Shown here one piece after another: positions 34,997 to 43,777 of a stretch of DNA of 64,000 nt. The stretch is from an uncultured Lachnospiraceae bacterium (GTDB lineage: Bacteria; Bacillota; Clostridia; Lachnospirales; Lachnospiraceae): assembly GCA_934317845.1 (NCBI GenBank), contig CAKRES010000013.1, forward strand, positions 20,374 to 84,373, given 5' to 3'. The position numbers and the translations under genes were made by a program. The notes below the pieces were generated by a model. That model was not told the DNA's origin, did not search any database, and saw only the letters and a program-made list of their open reading frames with translations. Each line of letters starts with the position of its first letter. Position 1 is the first letter of the stretch.

Positions 34997-37417
34997 TTAA
35001 GAACGGAGCTCAACTCCCATTTTTTTAAGATCCTCAATGATCTTTTCAACCACGGAAGATACCTCTGCATCCTCTAATGTCTTATCCTTATGTCTGAACT
35101 TCAAAGAGTAGGCAACTGATTTATAACCTTCTGCAATCTGATCTCCTTCATAGACATCAAATAATTCCATGCTCTCTAACAGTTTTCCACCGCGTTTCTT
35201 AAATACAGCTTCTAACTGTCCCACGAGCACCTCTTTTTTCATTACCATACTTAAGTCACGGGTCATGGCAGGGAACTTCGCTACGCTCTCATATTTGTAA
35301 TCAAAGGAGGTGCGTTTTACACACTCTTCAATATGAACAACAGCAACATATACTTCACCCTTCATGTTGTAATTCTCTGCTGCCTCCGGATGAAGCTGTC
35401 CCAGATAAGCAATCTCCGTATCCTGATCCATTACTACCGCCTGACGACCCGGATGCAGGTATGGATATTTGCTGCTTGCTTCAAATGTCAGTCCCTTGAT
35501 ATTCAACTTATCAAAAATACCTTCTAATGCTCCCTTCATGCTGAAGAAATCACCTTCTCCATACATACCAAGAGCCAGTTCCATGTGCTCTTCCGGAAGC
35601 TCGGTAAGTGGAAGTGCCTTTGGCAGATATACATTACCGAACTCATAAAGACGTACATTTTTATTGCGATGTGCAAAGTTTGTTGACAGGGAACTTAAAA
35701 TACCGTTCAACGCAATCGTTCGCATAATAGAGAAATCCTCTCCCAACGGATTGGAAATAACGATTGCTTCCCGCTCTTTTGCATCTGGTGGAAGAAGTAA
35801 TTTGTCAAATACCTTCGGACTTTCAAAGGAGTAACACATACCGCCACTAAAGCCATAATCTTCTGCAACATCTCTGGCAATATCCTGTACCCGGTGCTTT
35901 AATGATACTTTACCGGCAGTGGCCTCTCCGTGTGGCAGCGTAACCGGAACTTTATCATAACCATAGAAACGGGCTACTTCCTCTGCCAGATCAGCACGAC
36001 AGATCAGATCCTGGCGGAAGGTTGGAATAACCATCTCATTTGTCTTCTCATCGTAACGAAGCTCTAAGCGGTCAAAGTATTCAAACATCTGCTCTTTTGT
36101 TACATCTGTACCGAGCAACGCATTCATTTTCTCCGGCTCAAATAAAATACGTTTTTCCTCTACCGGATCCGGATATACATCAACTGCACCTCCAACAACT
36201 TCTCCACAACCTAATTCTTCGATCAACTGACAGGCGCGATCCATGGCTTCCATGGCATTGTTTGGATCAAGGCCTTTCTCAAATTTACCGGAAGCATCGG
36301 TACGAAGTCCGATCCGCTTTCCGGAAAGACGGATATTGGTTCCGTCAAAGCAGGCTGCCTCAAATAACAGGGTATGGATGTCATCGGTGACCATGGAGTT
36401 CTCTCCACCCATGATTCCGGCGATACCGATTTCTTTTTCACCGTCACAGATCATCAGCACATCCTTATCCAGATTACGCTCCTGTCCGTCTAATGTGACA
36501 AAGGTATCTCCATCCTTTGCACGGCGTACGATGATCTTTTTATCTGCTACCTTGTCCAGATCATAGGCATGCATTGGCTGACCATATTCTTCCATTACAT
36601 AGTTGGTAATATCTACAAGATTGTTGATCGGACGGATTCCTACAGCTGCCAAACGTCTCTGCATCCACTCTGGAGATGGTGCAAGCTTGATATTCTTTAC
36701 CACTCTTGCGGTATAACGAGGGCACAGATCCGTATCTTCTACCGTTACACTGATATAGTCATTGATATCTTCTTCATTTCCTGTTTTCGTTACAACCGGT
36801 GGATGAAATTCCTTACGGAAAGTTGCTGCCGCTTCTCTTGCCATACCGATCATAGAGAAACAGTCCACGCGGTTTGATGTGATCTCAAACTCCACGACAG
36901 AATCATGTAAGCCTAATACTTCGATCGCATCATCCCCCGGCTTTGCACTTCCCTCCGGAAAAATGTAAATGCCGTTTTCCGGTGCCAGTGGATACATGTC
37001 CTTCGTAGAGCCAAGCTCCTCAATGGAACACATCATACCATTGGATGGTACTCCACGTAATTTTCCTTTTTTAATCTTGATTCCGTTCTCCGGTGCTTTT
37101 TCTCCGGAATGACCGTTGGCTACTTTTCCACCATCCAATACAACCGGAACAAGATCCTTCTCTGCTACATTTGAAGCACCTGTTACGATCTGGATCGTCT
37201 CTGTTCCAACATTGACCTGACAGATGATCAGCTTGTCCGCATCCGGATGCTTCTCGATCTTTTCAATCTGGCCTACTACGATCTTATCAAGATTCTGATC
37301 TAATACTACTGCATTTTCCACATTGGAACCGGACAGCGTCATTGCATCTACATATTCTGTTGTTGTGCAGTCCAGATCCGGAACATATGCTTTTATCCAT
37401 GATATAGGTGTTTTCAT
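34997..37417 (-). CDS. pheT: Phenylalanine-tRNA ligase, beta subunit
   Basis: The beta subunit of the (alpha-beta)2 enzyme, holding tRNA-binding and editing domains. The 806-residue protein has, in order, the EMAP-like tRNA-binding domain (VGQIEKIEKHPDADKLIICQ), B3/B4 editing, B5 (IRLSGKRIGLRTDASGKFEK region) and the catalytic-like core. A C-terminal ferredoxin-fold anticodon-binding domain (FPAMTRDLSMVMKKEV) ends it. AGGAGG precedes its ATG, 16 bp after pheS. Confidence 0.97.
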   Translation of the reverse strand: MKTPISWIKAYVPDLDCTTTEYVDAMTLSGSNVENAVVLDQNLDKIVVGQIEKIEKHPDADKLIICQVNVGTETIQIVTGASNVAEKDLVPVVLDGGKVANGHSGEKAPENGIKIKKGKLRGVPSNGMMCSIEELGSTKDMYPLAPENGIYIFPEGSAKPGDDAIEVLGLHDSVVEFEITSNRVDCFSMIGMAREAAATFRKEFHPPVVTKTGNEEDINDYISVTVEDTDLCPRYTARVVKNIKLAPSPEWMQRRLAAVGIRPINNLVDITNYVMEEYGQPMHAYDLDKVADKKIIVRRAKDGDTFVTLDGQERNLDKDVLMICDGEKEIGIAGIMGGENSMVTDDIHTLLFEAACFDGTNIRLSGKRIGLRTDASGKFEKGLDPNNAMEAMDRACQLIEELGCGEVVGGAVDVYPDPVEEKRILFEPEKMNALLGTDVTKEQMFEYFDRLELRYDEKTNEMVIPTFRQDLICRADLAEEVARFYGYDKVPVTLPHGEATAGKVSLKHRVQDIARDVAEDYGFSGGMCYSFESPKVFDKLLLPPDAKEREAIVISNPLGEDFSIMRTIALNGILSSLSTNFAHRNKNVRLYEFGNVYLPKALPLTELPEEHMELALGMYGEGDFFSMKGALEGIFDKLNIKGLTFEASSKYPYLHPGRQAVVMDQDTEIAYLGQLHPEAAENYNMKGEVYVAVVHIEECVKRTSFDYKYESVAKFPAMTRDLSMVMKKEVLVGQLEAVFKKRGGKLLESMELFDVYEGDQIAEGYKSVAYSLKFRHKDKTLEDAEVSSVVEKIIEDLKKMGVELRS

Positions 37418-37433
37418 GTTGATTCCCTCCTAA

Positions 37434-38453
37434 TTAAAACTGATCTAAGAAACGTTTGTCATTTTCATATAATAAGCGCATATCATCAATCTCATACTTC
37501 AACAGTGCGATACGCTCTAAGCCAATACCAAACGCAAATCCACTATATTCTTCCGGATCAATGCCACAGTCGTGAAGCACTTTTGGATGTACCATACCAC
37601 ATCCTAAGATCTCGATCCAGCCGCTTCCTTTACACATACGACAGCCTTTTCCACCACACTTAAAGCAGGTAACATCAACCTCAGCCGATGGCTCGGTAAA
37701 TGGGAAATGATGCGGACGGAACTTCGTTTTGGTATCCGGTCCGAAAAACTCCTTTGCCCACTGGTTGATCGTTCCCTTTAAATCTGCAAAGGTAATACCT
37801 TTGTCCACAACCAGTCCCTCTACCTGATGGAAGGATGGAGAATGTGTAGCATCCACCTCATCGGAACGGAATACTCTTCCCGGTGAAATAATACGGATCG
37901 GCATCCTTCCCTGCTCCATGATACGAGCCTGTACCGGAGATGTCTGGGTACGAAGTAAAATATCCTTCGTAATGTAGAAAGTGTCCTGCTCATCCTTTGC
38001 CGGATGATTTGCCGGAATATTTAACAGTTCAAAATTGTAATGGTCTAACTCTACCTCCGGGCCCTCTACTACTTCATAACCCATTCCGATAAAGACGCGC
38101 TCTAAATCCTCCAACGCGATCTGGTTAGGATGACGATGTCCGGTCATTTTCTTCTTGCCAGGCAGTGTTACGTCAATGACTTCGCGTTTCATTTTCTCCT
38201 CACGGATCTTTCGCTGAAGCATCGTCTTTTCCTTTTCTAATACATTTTCAATGGCGGCACGGGTATCGTTCACCATCTGTCCGACCTTCGGACGGTCTTC
38301 CGGAGCGACGTCCTTCATGCTCTTAAGCACCTGAGTCAGTTCGCCCTTTTTACCAAGAACGGATACTCTGATGTCGTTCAGTGCATCCAAGTCTTTGGCA
38401 GTTTCAATCTGTTTTAATGCTGCTTCTTTGATCGCATTCAACTTGTCTTTCAT
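37434..38453 (-). CDS. pheS: Phenylalanine-tRNA ligase, alpha subunit
   Basis: The catalytic subunit that activates phenylalanine and charges tRNA-Phe. The 339-residue class II synthetase has an N-terminal coiled coil (about 1-90), motif 2 in MPIRIISPGRVFRSDEVDAT and HQVEGLVVD, and motif 3 in GFAFGIGLERIALLKY. The start has AAAAGGAG ahead. It heads a two-gene operon with pheT under a T-box leader. Confidence 0.97.
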   Translation of the reverse strand: MKDKLNAIKEAALKQIETAKDLDALNDIRVSVLGKKGELTQVLKSMKDVAPEDRPKVGQMVNDTRAAIENVLEKEKTMLQRKIREEKMKREVIDVTLPGKKKMTGHRHPNQIALEDLERVFIGMGYEVVEGPEVELDHYNFELLNIPANHPAKDEQDTFYITKDILLRTQTSPVQARIMEQGRMPIRIISPGRVFRSDEVDATHSPSFHQVEGLVVDKGITFADLKGTINQWAKEFFGPDTKTKFRPHHFPFTEPSAEVDVTCFKCGGKGCRMCKGSGWIEILGCGMVHPKVLHDCGIDPEEYSGFAFGIGLERIALLKYEIDDMRLLYENDKRFLDQF

Positions 38454-38474
38454 TGTGCGTTCTCCTTTTCTTAA

Positions 38475-38745
38475 TAAATTAAAAAAGCCCTATATGCAAT
38501 TGCTTGCATATAGGGACGAATCATCGCGGTACCACCCTAGTTCCCGCACCATATCTTCCGGCACGGACCCTTCATTCTACTTAACGCGTAGGTAACGTCG
38601 GTCTCTACCATAAAATCTACTTCAAAACCGCAGCTCAAACGGGAAATTCATCATGCATCTGAACTTTATCCGGCTCGCAGCGAATCACCGGAACTCTCTT
38701 GAAAAGAAAATGTATGACTACTGTGCGTTTTCATCGCTTTTAACC
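38475..38745 (-). promoter_or_regulatory. T-box riboswitch leader of pheST
   Basis: On the minus strand the T-box sequence AGGGTGGTACCGCG (38538-38525) carries the TGGT that pairs with a tRNA ACCA end, followed by a terminator. The stem is CCCTATATGCAA / TTGCATATAGGG (38488-38515), then six T residues. The upstream 200 bases fold into the stem I region. A TTC triplet at 38645-38643, on the 3' side of stem I, is a plausible Phe specifier. Uncharged tRNA-Phe would stabilise the antiterminator and raise pheST expression. Confidence 0.93.
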
Positions 38746-38750
38746 ATAAT

Positions 38751-38778
38751 ATTGTAACATATTCTGTAAAAATGTCAA
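38751..38778 (-). promoter_or_regulatory. Promoter of the pheST T-box transcript
   Basis: TTGACA (38778-38773) and TACAAT (38756-38751) with a 16-bp spacer on the minus strand. Confidence 0.75.
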
Positions 38779-38830
38779 CGGAAAAACGGTTCATTTTTCA
38801 AAAAAGACTTTCCTTTTTTTAAAAATCTGT

Positions 38831-38836
38831 TATAAT
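38831..38836 (+). promoter_or_regulatory. -10 element of the YihY/BrkB gene
   Basis: A consensus TATAAT lies 28 bp before the TTG start. The -35 region (TTTCCT area near 38809) is weak. Confidence 0.45.
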
Positions 38837-38864
38837 ACCATAAGTATTTTGGGAGGTGAAAGAT

Positions 38865-39704
38865 TTGCTGAAACTGTTTTCTTTAGGATTTCGGGTTGCT
38901 GACGGTGTTACGAAACACCATCTGGGAGCTTATGCTGCACAGGCAGCATTCTTTACGGTACTGTCTTTCTTCCCATTTCTTATGTCTATCATGAGTTTGG
39001 TACAGTTTGTTCCGATTCCCAATGAGCAGATCAAAGATCTGATCATCTCGTTTATACCGGAAGCTTTTTATTCTTACATCGAGCCTTTGATCATGGATAC
39101 TTTGGATAATTCCACCGGAACGGTGCTCTCTCTTTCCATTCTCGTTACATTATGGGCAGCTTCCAAAGGCGTTATGTCCATCAAAAACGGATTCAATACC
39201 ATCACCAACTATCGAAAAAGCACCAACTATTTTGTTGTTCGATTGATCTCTACCATATATACCCTGTTCTTTTCGTTCTCCATCATTTTACTGATGGTCG
39301 CTTTGGTGTTTGGTAATCAGATCCTTCACACACTGATGAAAGAATTTCCATTTATTGCAGGAATAGCAAATACGATTGGTTCATTGCGAACCATTGTTGT
39401 GATCGCACTGTTGTTGCTCTTTTTCCTGTTTTTCTACCGTTTTTTACCGGATCAGAAAACCACATTTTTACACTGCATTCCCGGTGCACTTCTGTCTACG
39501 ATCGGATGGGTAGGCACTTCGCTTGGTTTTTCCATCTACATCGATAACTTTAATAACTTCACTGTCATGTATGGTTCCTTAACCGGAATCATCTTAACTC
39601 TGTTGTGGCTTTACTTCTGTATGTTTATCTTATTCATTGGCGGGGAATTGAATCACTGCTTATTCGGCGGACCAGAAAATGACATCTCCTATCTGCCGCT
39701 CTGA
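38865..39704 (+). CDS. YihY/BrkB family inner membrane protein
   Basis: A 279-residue polytopic membrane protein with about six helices and the family features HHLGAYAAQAAFFTVLSFFP, GTVLSLSILVTLWAASKGV and GSLTGIILTLLWLYFCMFI. Members were once called RNase BN but are membrane proteins of uncertain transport function. The likely start is the TTG at 38865, eight bases after GGGAGG; a GTG at 38856 would overlap that site. Its 3' end overlaps the convergent SpoIID-domain gene by 16 bp. Confidence 0.85.
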   Translation: MLKLFSLGFRVADGVTKHHLGAYAAQAAFFTVLSFFPFLMSIMSLVQFVPIPNEQIKDLIISFIPEAFYSYIEPLIMDTLDNSTGTVLSLSILVTLWAASKGVMSIKNGFNTITNYRKSTNYFVVRLISTIYTLFFSFSIILLMVALVFGNQILHTLMKEFPFIAGIANTIGSLRTIVVIALLLLFFLFFYRFLPDQKTTFLHCIPGALLSTIGWVGTSLGFSIYIDNFNNFTVMYGSLTGIILTLLWLYFCMFILFIGGELNHCLFGGPENDISYLPL

Positions 39705-41992
39705 TGCTCATACATATTGTGAAGTGTCGTTCCCTCAAAAAAGTAAGACAGCATCTGTTCATAGGTATAGCCTTTTTCTCCCATCGTCTTAGCTCCATTC
39801 TGACTCATACCTACTCCATGTCCATAGCCGCCACCATGATAGGTGACGGTTTTTATTTTTCCATTTTTTGTTTTTATAATATCAAAATAAAAATAGCCAC
39901 TTGGAAGCATCGCCTGATTTAAGGTACCGCCCCCATTTACCGTAATAGGGATTGTGCCATCTCCAAGCAATTTCCGGATGCCATATTCACTGGTCACCAT
40001 AATCTGGGCTTTGGAACCTACGAGTATCAGTGATTTTAATACTCCTGAGCTGCTCCGTTCTCCCACCTTGATATCTTTCAGCGAACCAATACTGGCAATC
40101 TCCTGCTGTTTGTAGTTTCCGTCATCCTGCTTTACGCTAACATAACGGGAAACACTGCTTAAATTTTTCTCAATCAATGCCTGAATCTGCTTCTTACTCA
40201 TCGTTACTGTCCATCGAAACCATGGCTCTTCTTTTTCAAAAAAGTCATAGGCATTTGTATGATCTATGAAGGTACGGAACGTTGTTTCATCTTTTAAATC
40301 CAGTGTTCCCCCTTCACTTGCCTGCAGCTTTCCGGTAAGATAAGAAGGCGGTGCCGCATTTGAGATCCAAACATCAGAACTGTTTCCCGTATATCCACAA
40401 GAGGTGGAAAAGAAATATGTTGTAACAAGCGAATCGCCGTCATACAGCACCTGGCCACATGTACTATCCACGGCAAGAATACTCTCATCACACTCTTTTG
40501 TGTTGTTATATACCTGACTATTCACACTGTCATCCAAATGTGCTCCATAAGCTAAAAAGGATGGATCGTGAAGCTGACTAAATGCAAAGCTTCTGGCACA
40601 TACTGACTGAAGCTTCAATGCCTCACTGCCATATTGCACCGGCATCTCACTTGGTACAACAGCGTATAGATAAGGCTCCACACCCACTTCATTGACCAGT
40701 ACCATTCCCTCCTCTGTTTTCGCAATCTCCAGACTGCCGCGATAGGACGGATTTCCATAGGCACGCTCGATACTCTTCACAATCAGACGTCCTTCCTGTG
40801 CCTTCGGTTCTATCCGGATACGCTCATTAAGAGCCACATCCCCCGGCAAAAATGTAATCTCCTCTCCTTTCTGATAGGAGCCTTTTTTCTCTCCTTGTGA
40901 CACGGAAAATGCAGTATCTGCCGTCACAGTGATCTGCTCGTGGAATTTTGACTGAAATCCGGTCGTATTTAACAACACCCGAAGCATCGTTGTCTGTTCT
41001 GATGCCGGAATGATCACTGCCACTACCTGTTCCTGTTCTAAAACCAGATGAACAGATTTATAACTCATCAGTGCCGCCAGCGAAGAAAGTTCCTTGATCC
41101 CTTCGTATGTCACATACACCGGAAGCGTGCTGCTTCGTTTATACGTTTTTTTCTCCAAAGAAATGGAATCCTTTGTCACCGACACTACCTTGCCATTTAC
41201 TGTTGCCTCTTTTTTAGTAACAGACTGTACCTGCTGGTTTGCAATCGTCACATCAACGACATGTCCGGCTGCATCGTTTGCTGCGTTTGTAACAGGAAGC
41301 GTCACTGTATTCTGTTTGGCAAAAATCGTAAGCTTCTCATTTTGTACTGCTCTACACCAGACGTTTTTTACAGTGATTGACCGGTTGCTCAAAGAAAGAT
41401 ACTGTAAAAATTCTCCCTCACAGGAATAGTAACAGATCACCTTCCCAACCTTCTTTTTCATCTCTTTTTCAACTTTGGTATAGGTTCCGGCACTTGTCAC
41501 AAGCTCCTTTTTCTTTTCATTATAAGAATAAAGAAGTGCGTATTTTTTCTTCACCCGTGCACTATCCTTATAAAGCACCCGCAATGCATCGTACATCTTA
41601 TAAAAATGCTGTGGCGTCATGGCGCGTTTACTCTTATGGGAAAAGGAAAAATCATCGACCGTTAATCCCAACTGTAATGCCACCTGTCCATAATCCTCAT
41701 AAGTAAAGAATTTGTCCTTTTCAAACGCTTTCTTCGTCTCATCTATCGCAAACAGATTTCGCTCAAATGCGTCATAAATATAGGCATAATCCGGATCTTC
41801 TTTCCCTACATCCGAAAACGGAGATTCCCCGCTCTCCTCCTTCTGCTCCTGTGCGGCAAAAAGCAGAGAAAACAGCTTAGCAGCCTCTGCTCTCGTCACA
41901 CCATCCTTGTTCTGTTCCCATCGAAAGGAGAGCATGATCGCAGTCAAAATACAGCCGGTCAGCACAAAAATGATTCCCATGCGTTTCTTCAT
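39689..41992 (-). CDS. SLH-like and SpoIID/LytB domain cell-wall protein
   Basis: This 767-residue protein has an N-terminal membrane segment (residues 5-22). One S-layer-homology-like repeat follows (GVTRAEAAKLFSLLF ... SPFSDVGKEDPDYAYIYDAF). A middle beta-rich region of about 300 residues has no family I recognise. A C-terminal SpoIID domain ends it: YLYAVVPSEMPVQYGSEALK, ARSFAF, TYFFSTSCGYTGNSSDVW and GGGYGHGVGMSQNGAKTMGE. SpoIID proteins cut glycan strands as lytic transglycosylases, in sporulation or in vegetative cell-wall modification (LytB type). The SLH-like repeat and length favour a cell-surface role over engulfment. The start has AAGGAGG ahead. Confidence 0.85.
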   Translation of the reverse strand: MKKRMGIIFVLTGCILTAIMLSFRWEQNKDGVTRAEAAKLFSLLFAAQEQKEESGESPFSDVGKEDPDYAYIYDAFERNLFAIDETKKAFEKDKFFTYEDYGQVALQLGLTVDDFSFSHKSKRAMTPQHFYKMYDALRVLYKDSARVKKKYALLYSYNEKKKELVTSAGTYTKVEKEMKKKVGKVICYYSCEGEFLQYLSLSNRSITVKNVWCRAVQNEKLTIFAKQNTVTLPVTNAANDAAGHVVDVTIANQQVQSVTKKEATVNGKVVSVTKDSISLEKKTYKRSSTLPVYVTYEGIKELSSLAALMSYKSVHLVLEQEQVVAVIIPASEQTTMLRVLLNTTGFQSKFHEQITVTADTAFSVSQGEKKGSYQKGEEITFLPGDVALNERIRIEPKAQEGRLIVKSIERAYGNPSYRGSLEIAKTEEGMVLVNEVGVEPYLYAVVPSEMPVQYGSEALKLQSVCARSFAFSQLHDPSFLAYGAHLDDSVNSQVYNNTKECDESILAVDSTCGQVLYDGDSLVTTYFFSTSCGYTGNSSDVWISNAAPPSYLTGKLQASEGGTLDLKDETTFRTFIDHTNAYDFFEKEEPWFRWTVTMSKKQIQALIEKNLSSVSRYVSVKQDDGNYKQQEIASIGSLKDIKVGERSSSGVLKSLILVGSKAQIMVTSEYGIRKLLGDGTIPITVNGGGTLNQAMLPSGYFYFDIIKTKNGKIKTVTYHGGGYGHGVGMSQNGAKTMGEKGYTYEQMLSYFFEGTTLHNMYEHQSGR

Positions 41993-42082
41993 ATTAACCT
42001 CCTTCAGACCATTTTATATAAGCGTATGCCGTGCTCGTTCAAATATGCGGCAAGTCGATCCAACCTGATCTTCTACTGAAAT

Positions 42083-42111
42083 AAAAAAAGCAGCATTCCT
42101 GCTGCTTTTTT
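42083..42111 (-). terminator. Terminator of the 6S RNA gene
   Basis: AAAAAAGCAGCA and TGCTGCTTTTTTT pair around GGAA on the minus strand, about 5 bases after the predicted RNA body. The T run is on the minus-strand 3' side. Confidence 0.8.
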
Positions 42112-42301
42112 GTCTACGAAATCTCCCAAGGTGCCGTTTTCTATATTTTGACGCCCTAGCTAAGCTAGGTGGATGTCCGCACATATAGATCTATCTTCCT
42201 CTGATCCTAGGAGGCCTGATATTACTATATAAATATAGGAGTTCCTTTTCACGTAATGTAGGTTCAAAATAATAGAAGTTTTCGAACACTCCAGGAAATA
42301 T
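42112..42301 (-). ncRNA. ssrS: 6S RNA
   Basis: The ends match known 6S RNA: the 5' part reads ATTTCCTGGAGTGTTCG (E. coli ATTTCTCTGAGATGTTCG) and the 3' part CGGCACCTTGGGAGATTTC (E. coli GGCGGCATCTCGGAGATTC). These pair to close a long hairpin of about 190 bases with an open centre. 6S RNA binds the housekeeping RNA polymerase as a promoter mimic in stationary phase. A promoter lies just upstream and a terminator downstream. Confidence 0.85.
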
Positions 42302-42310
42302 GTTACCTAG

Positions 42311-42339
42311 ATTATATAATATTTATATAGATTTTACAA
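42311..42339 (-). promoter_or_regulatory. Promoter of 6S RNA
   Basis: TTGTAA (42339-42334) and TATAAT (42316-42311) are 17 bp apart on the minus strand. Confidence 0.65.
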
Positions 42340-42419
42340 GTAATAATGACTAAATTATCCTGCTTTTTCTTTCTCCTTTTATCCATTCTTCCCTTTTTCA
42401 TTTCCAACGTTTTTGTGCC

Positions 42420-42448
42420 TTGCATGGATCTCATTCCTGTCATATAAT
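42420..42448 (+). promoter_or_regulatory. Promoter of the phosphofructokinase gene
   Basis: TTGCAT (42420-42425) and TATAAT (42443-42448) have a 17-bp spacer. Apart from this and the 6S promoter, the 195 bp between 42302 and 42495 hold only T-rich sequence. Confidence 0.7.
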
Positions 42449-42495
42449 GTTGATAGTTATGAGCTTATTTTTGACAACAGATTGGGAGGATACTC

Positions 42496-43725
42496 ATGAA
42501 AAAAAATTGTATTGTAGCACAATCAGGCGGTCCTACTGCTGCGATCAACGCAAGTCTTGCCGGTGTCATTGACGCTGCGATCAAAAGCCGTTCTTTTGAC
42601 ACCATCTACGGTTCGATCAACGGGATACAGGGTGTATTACAACATAAGATCATTGCATTAAATGATACCTTTGCAAACAATGAAAGAGCCATCTCTACAC
42701 TGATGACTTCACCAGCCATGTATTTAGGTTCCTGTCGCTATAAACTGCCGGACTATACGGTAGATCCGGCACAATATGACTTTATCTTTAAAACCTTTGA
42801 GCAGATGAATATCCATGCATTTTTTTACATTGGAGGAAATGATTCCATGGATACGGTGGACAAGCTAAGTCAATATGCCAAAAAGATCGGATATGATATT
42901 TCCATCATTGGAATTCCGAAAACCATTGACAATGACCTGATGGAAACAGATCATACTCCAGGTTTTGGTTCCGCTGCCAAATTTGTTGCAACCTCTTTGT
43001 TAGAAATTGCCCACGATACCTATATATACGATGTGGAGAGTGTTACGATCGTCGAGATCATGGGACGGGATGCCGGATGGCTGACGGCAGCCTCTGCCCT
43101 TGCAAGAAATGATTATAACCATGCCCCAGACCTAATCTACTTACCGGAACGTGATTTTTCCACCTTCCAGTTTATCAACGATCTGAATCAGTTATTAAAG
43201 ACAAATAAAAATGTGATCGTTGCAGTATCCGAGGGAATCCATGATAAAGATGGACAATATATCAGTTCCACGCAGGCAGCTGCCGATGAATTTGGTCATG
43301 CACAGTTAAGTGGTACGGGAAAAGCGTTAGAGCATTTAGTCAAATCCACAATTGGATGCAAAGTACGTTCCATTGAATTAAATGTATTACAGCGCAGTGC
43401 GATGCATATTTCATCTCTGACCGATATCAACGAAGCTTTCTCCTTGGGAAATGAGGCTGTTAAAGCTGCAGAAATGGGGCTCTCCTCTATTATGTTAACT
43501 TTAAACCGGGAGCATAACCACCCATATACTATTTCCATCGGTAATGTCGCAGTCAGTGACGTTGCTAATGCAGCTAAGCGTGTACCACAAAACTGGATCA
43601 ACGAAGCCGGTAATGACATAACCGATGAAATGATCACCTACCTCCGTCCTCTGATCGAAGGAGAGCCACATATCAACTTCAAAAATGGAATTCCGGATTA
43701 TTTATCCATTAAGCACTTAATTTGA
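42496..43725 (+). CDS. 6-phosphofructokinase, probably PPi-dependent
   Basis: It phosphorylates fructose 6-phosphate at C1. The 409-residue protein has IVAQSGGPTAAINASLAG at the phosphate-binding N-terminus and FFYIGGNDSMDTVDKLS (about residue 110). The catalytic PKTIDNDL precedes TDHTPGFGSAAK, and EIMGRDAGWLTA follows. ATP enzymes have GGDGS where this protein has GGNDSMDT; that pattern and the 409-residue length fit the PPi-dependent group, which makes the reaction reversible. It is a single gene with its own promoter, and GGGAGG precedes the ATG. Phosphoryl-donor choice is inferred. Confidence 0.88.
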   Translation: MKKNCIVAQSGGPTAAINASLAGVIDAAIKSRSFDTIYGSINGIQGVLQHKIIALNDTFANNERAISTLMTSPAMYLGSCRYKLPDYTVDPAQYDFIFKTFEQMNIHAFFYIGGNDSMDTVDKLSQYAKKIGYDISIIGIPKTIDNDLMETDHTPGFGSAAKFVATSLLEIAHDTYIYDVESVTIVEIMGRDAGWLTAASALARNDYNHAPDLIYLPERDFSTFQFINDLNQLLKTNKNVIVAVSEGIHDKDGQYISSTQAAADEFGHAQLSGTGKALEHLVKSTIGCKVRSIELNVLQRSAMHISSLTDINEAFSLGNEAVKAAEMGLSSIMLTLNREHNHPYTISIGNVAVSDVANAAKRVPQNWINEAGNDITDEMITYLRPLIEGEPHINFKNGIPDYLSIKHLI

Positions 43726-43777
43726 TGCGTAATTTTAAACGATCCTTAAAAGGCTTTCTCCGAACTAAACATACTAC

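Noticed and set aside
42083..42111. GGAA loop with GCAGC stem as a signal recognition particle RNA end
   Set aside because: The stem is a plain terminator with a T-run; the adjoining ends match 6S RNA and the SRP Alu or S-domain motifs are absent.
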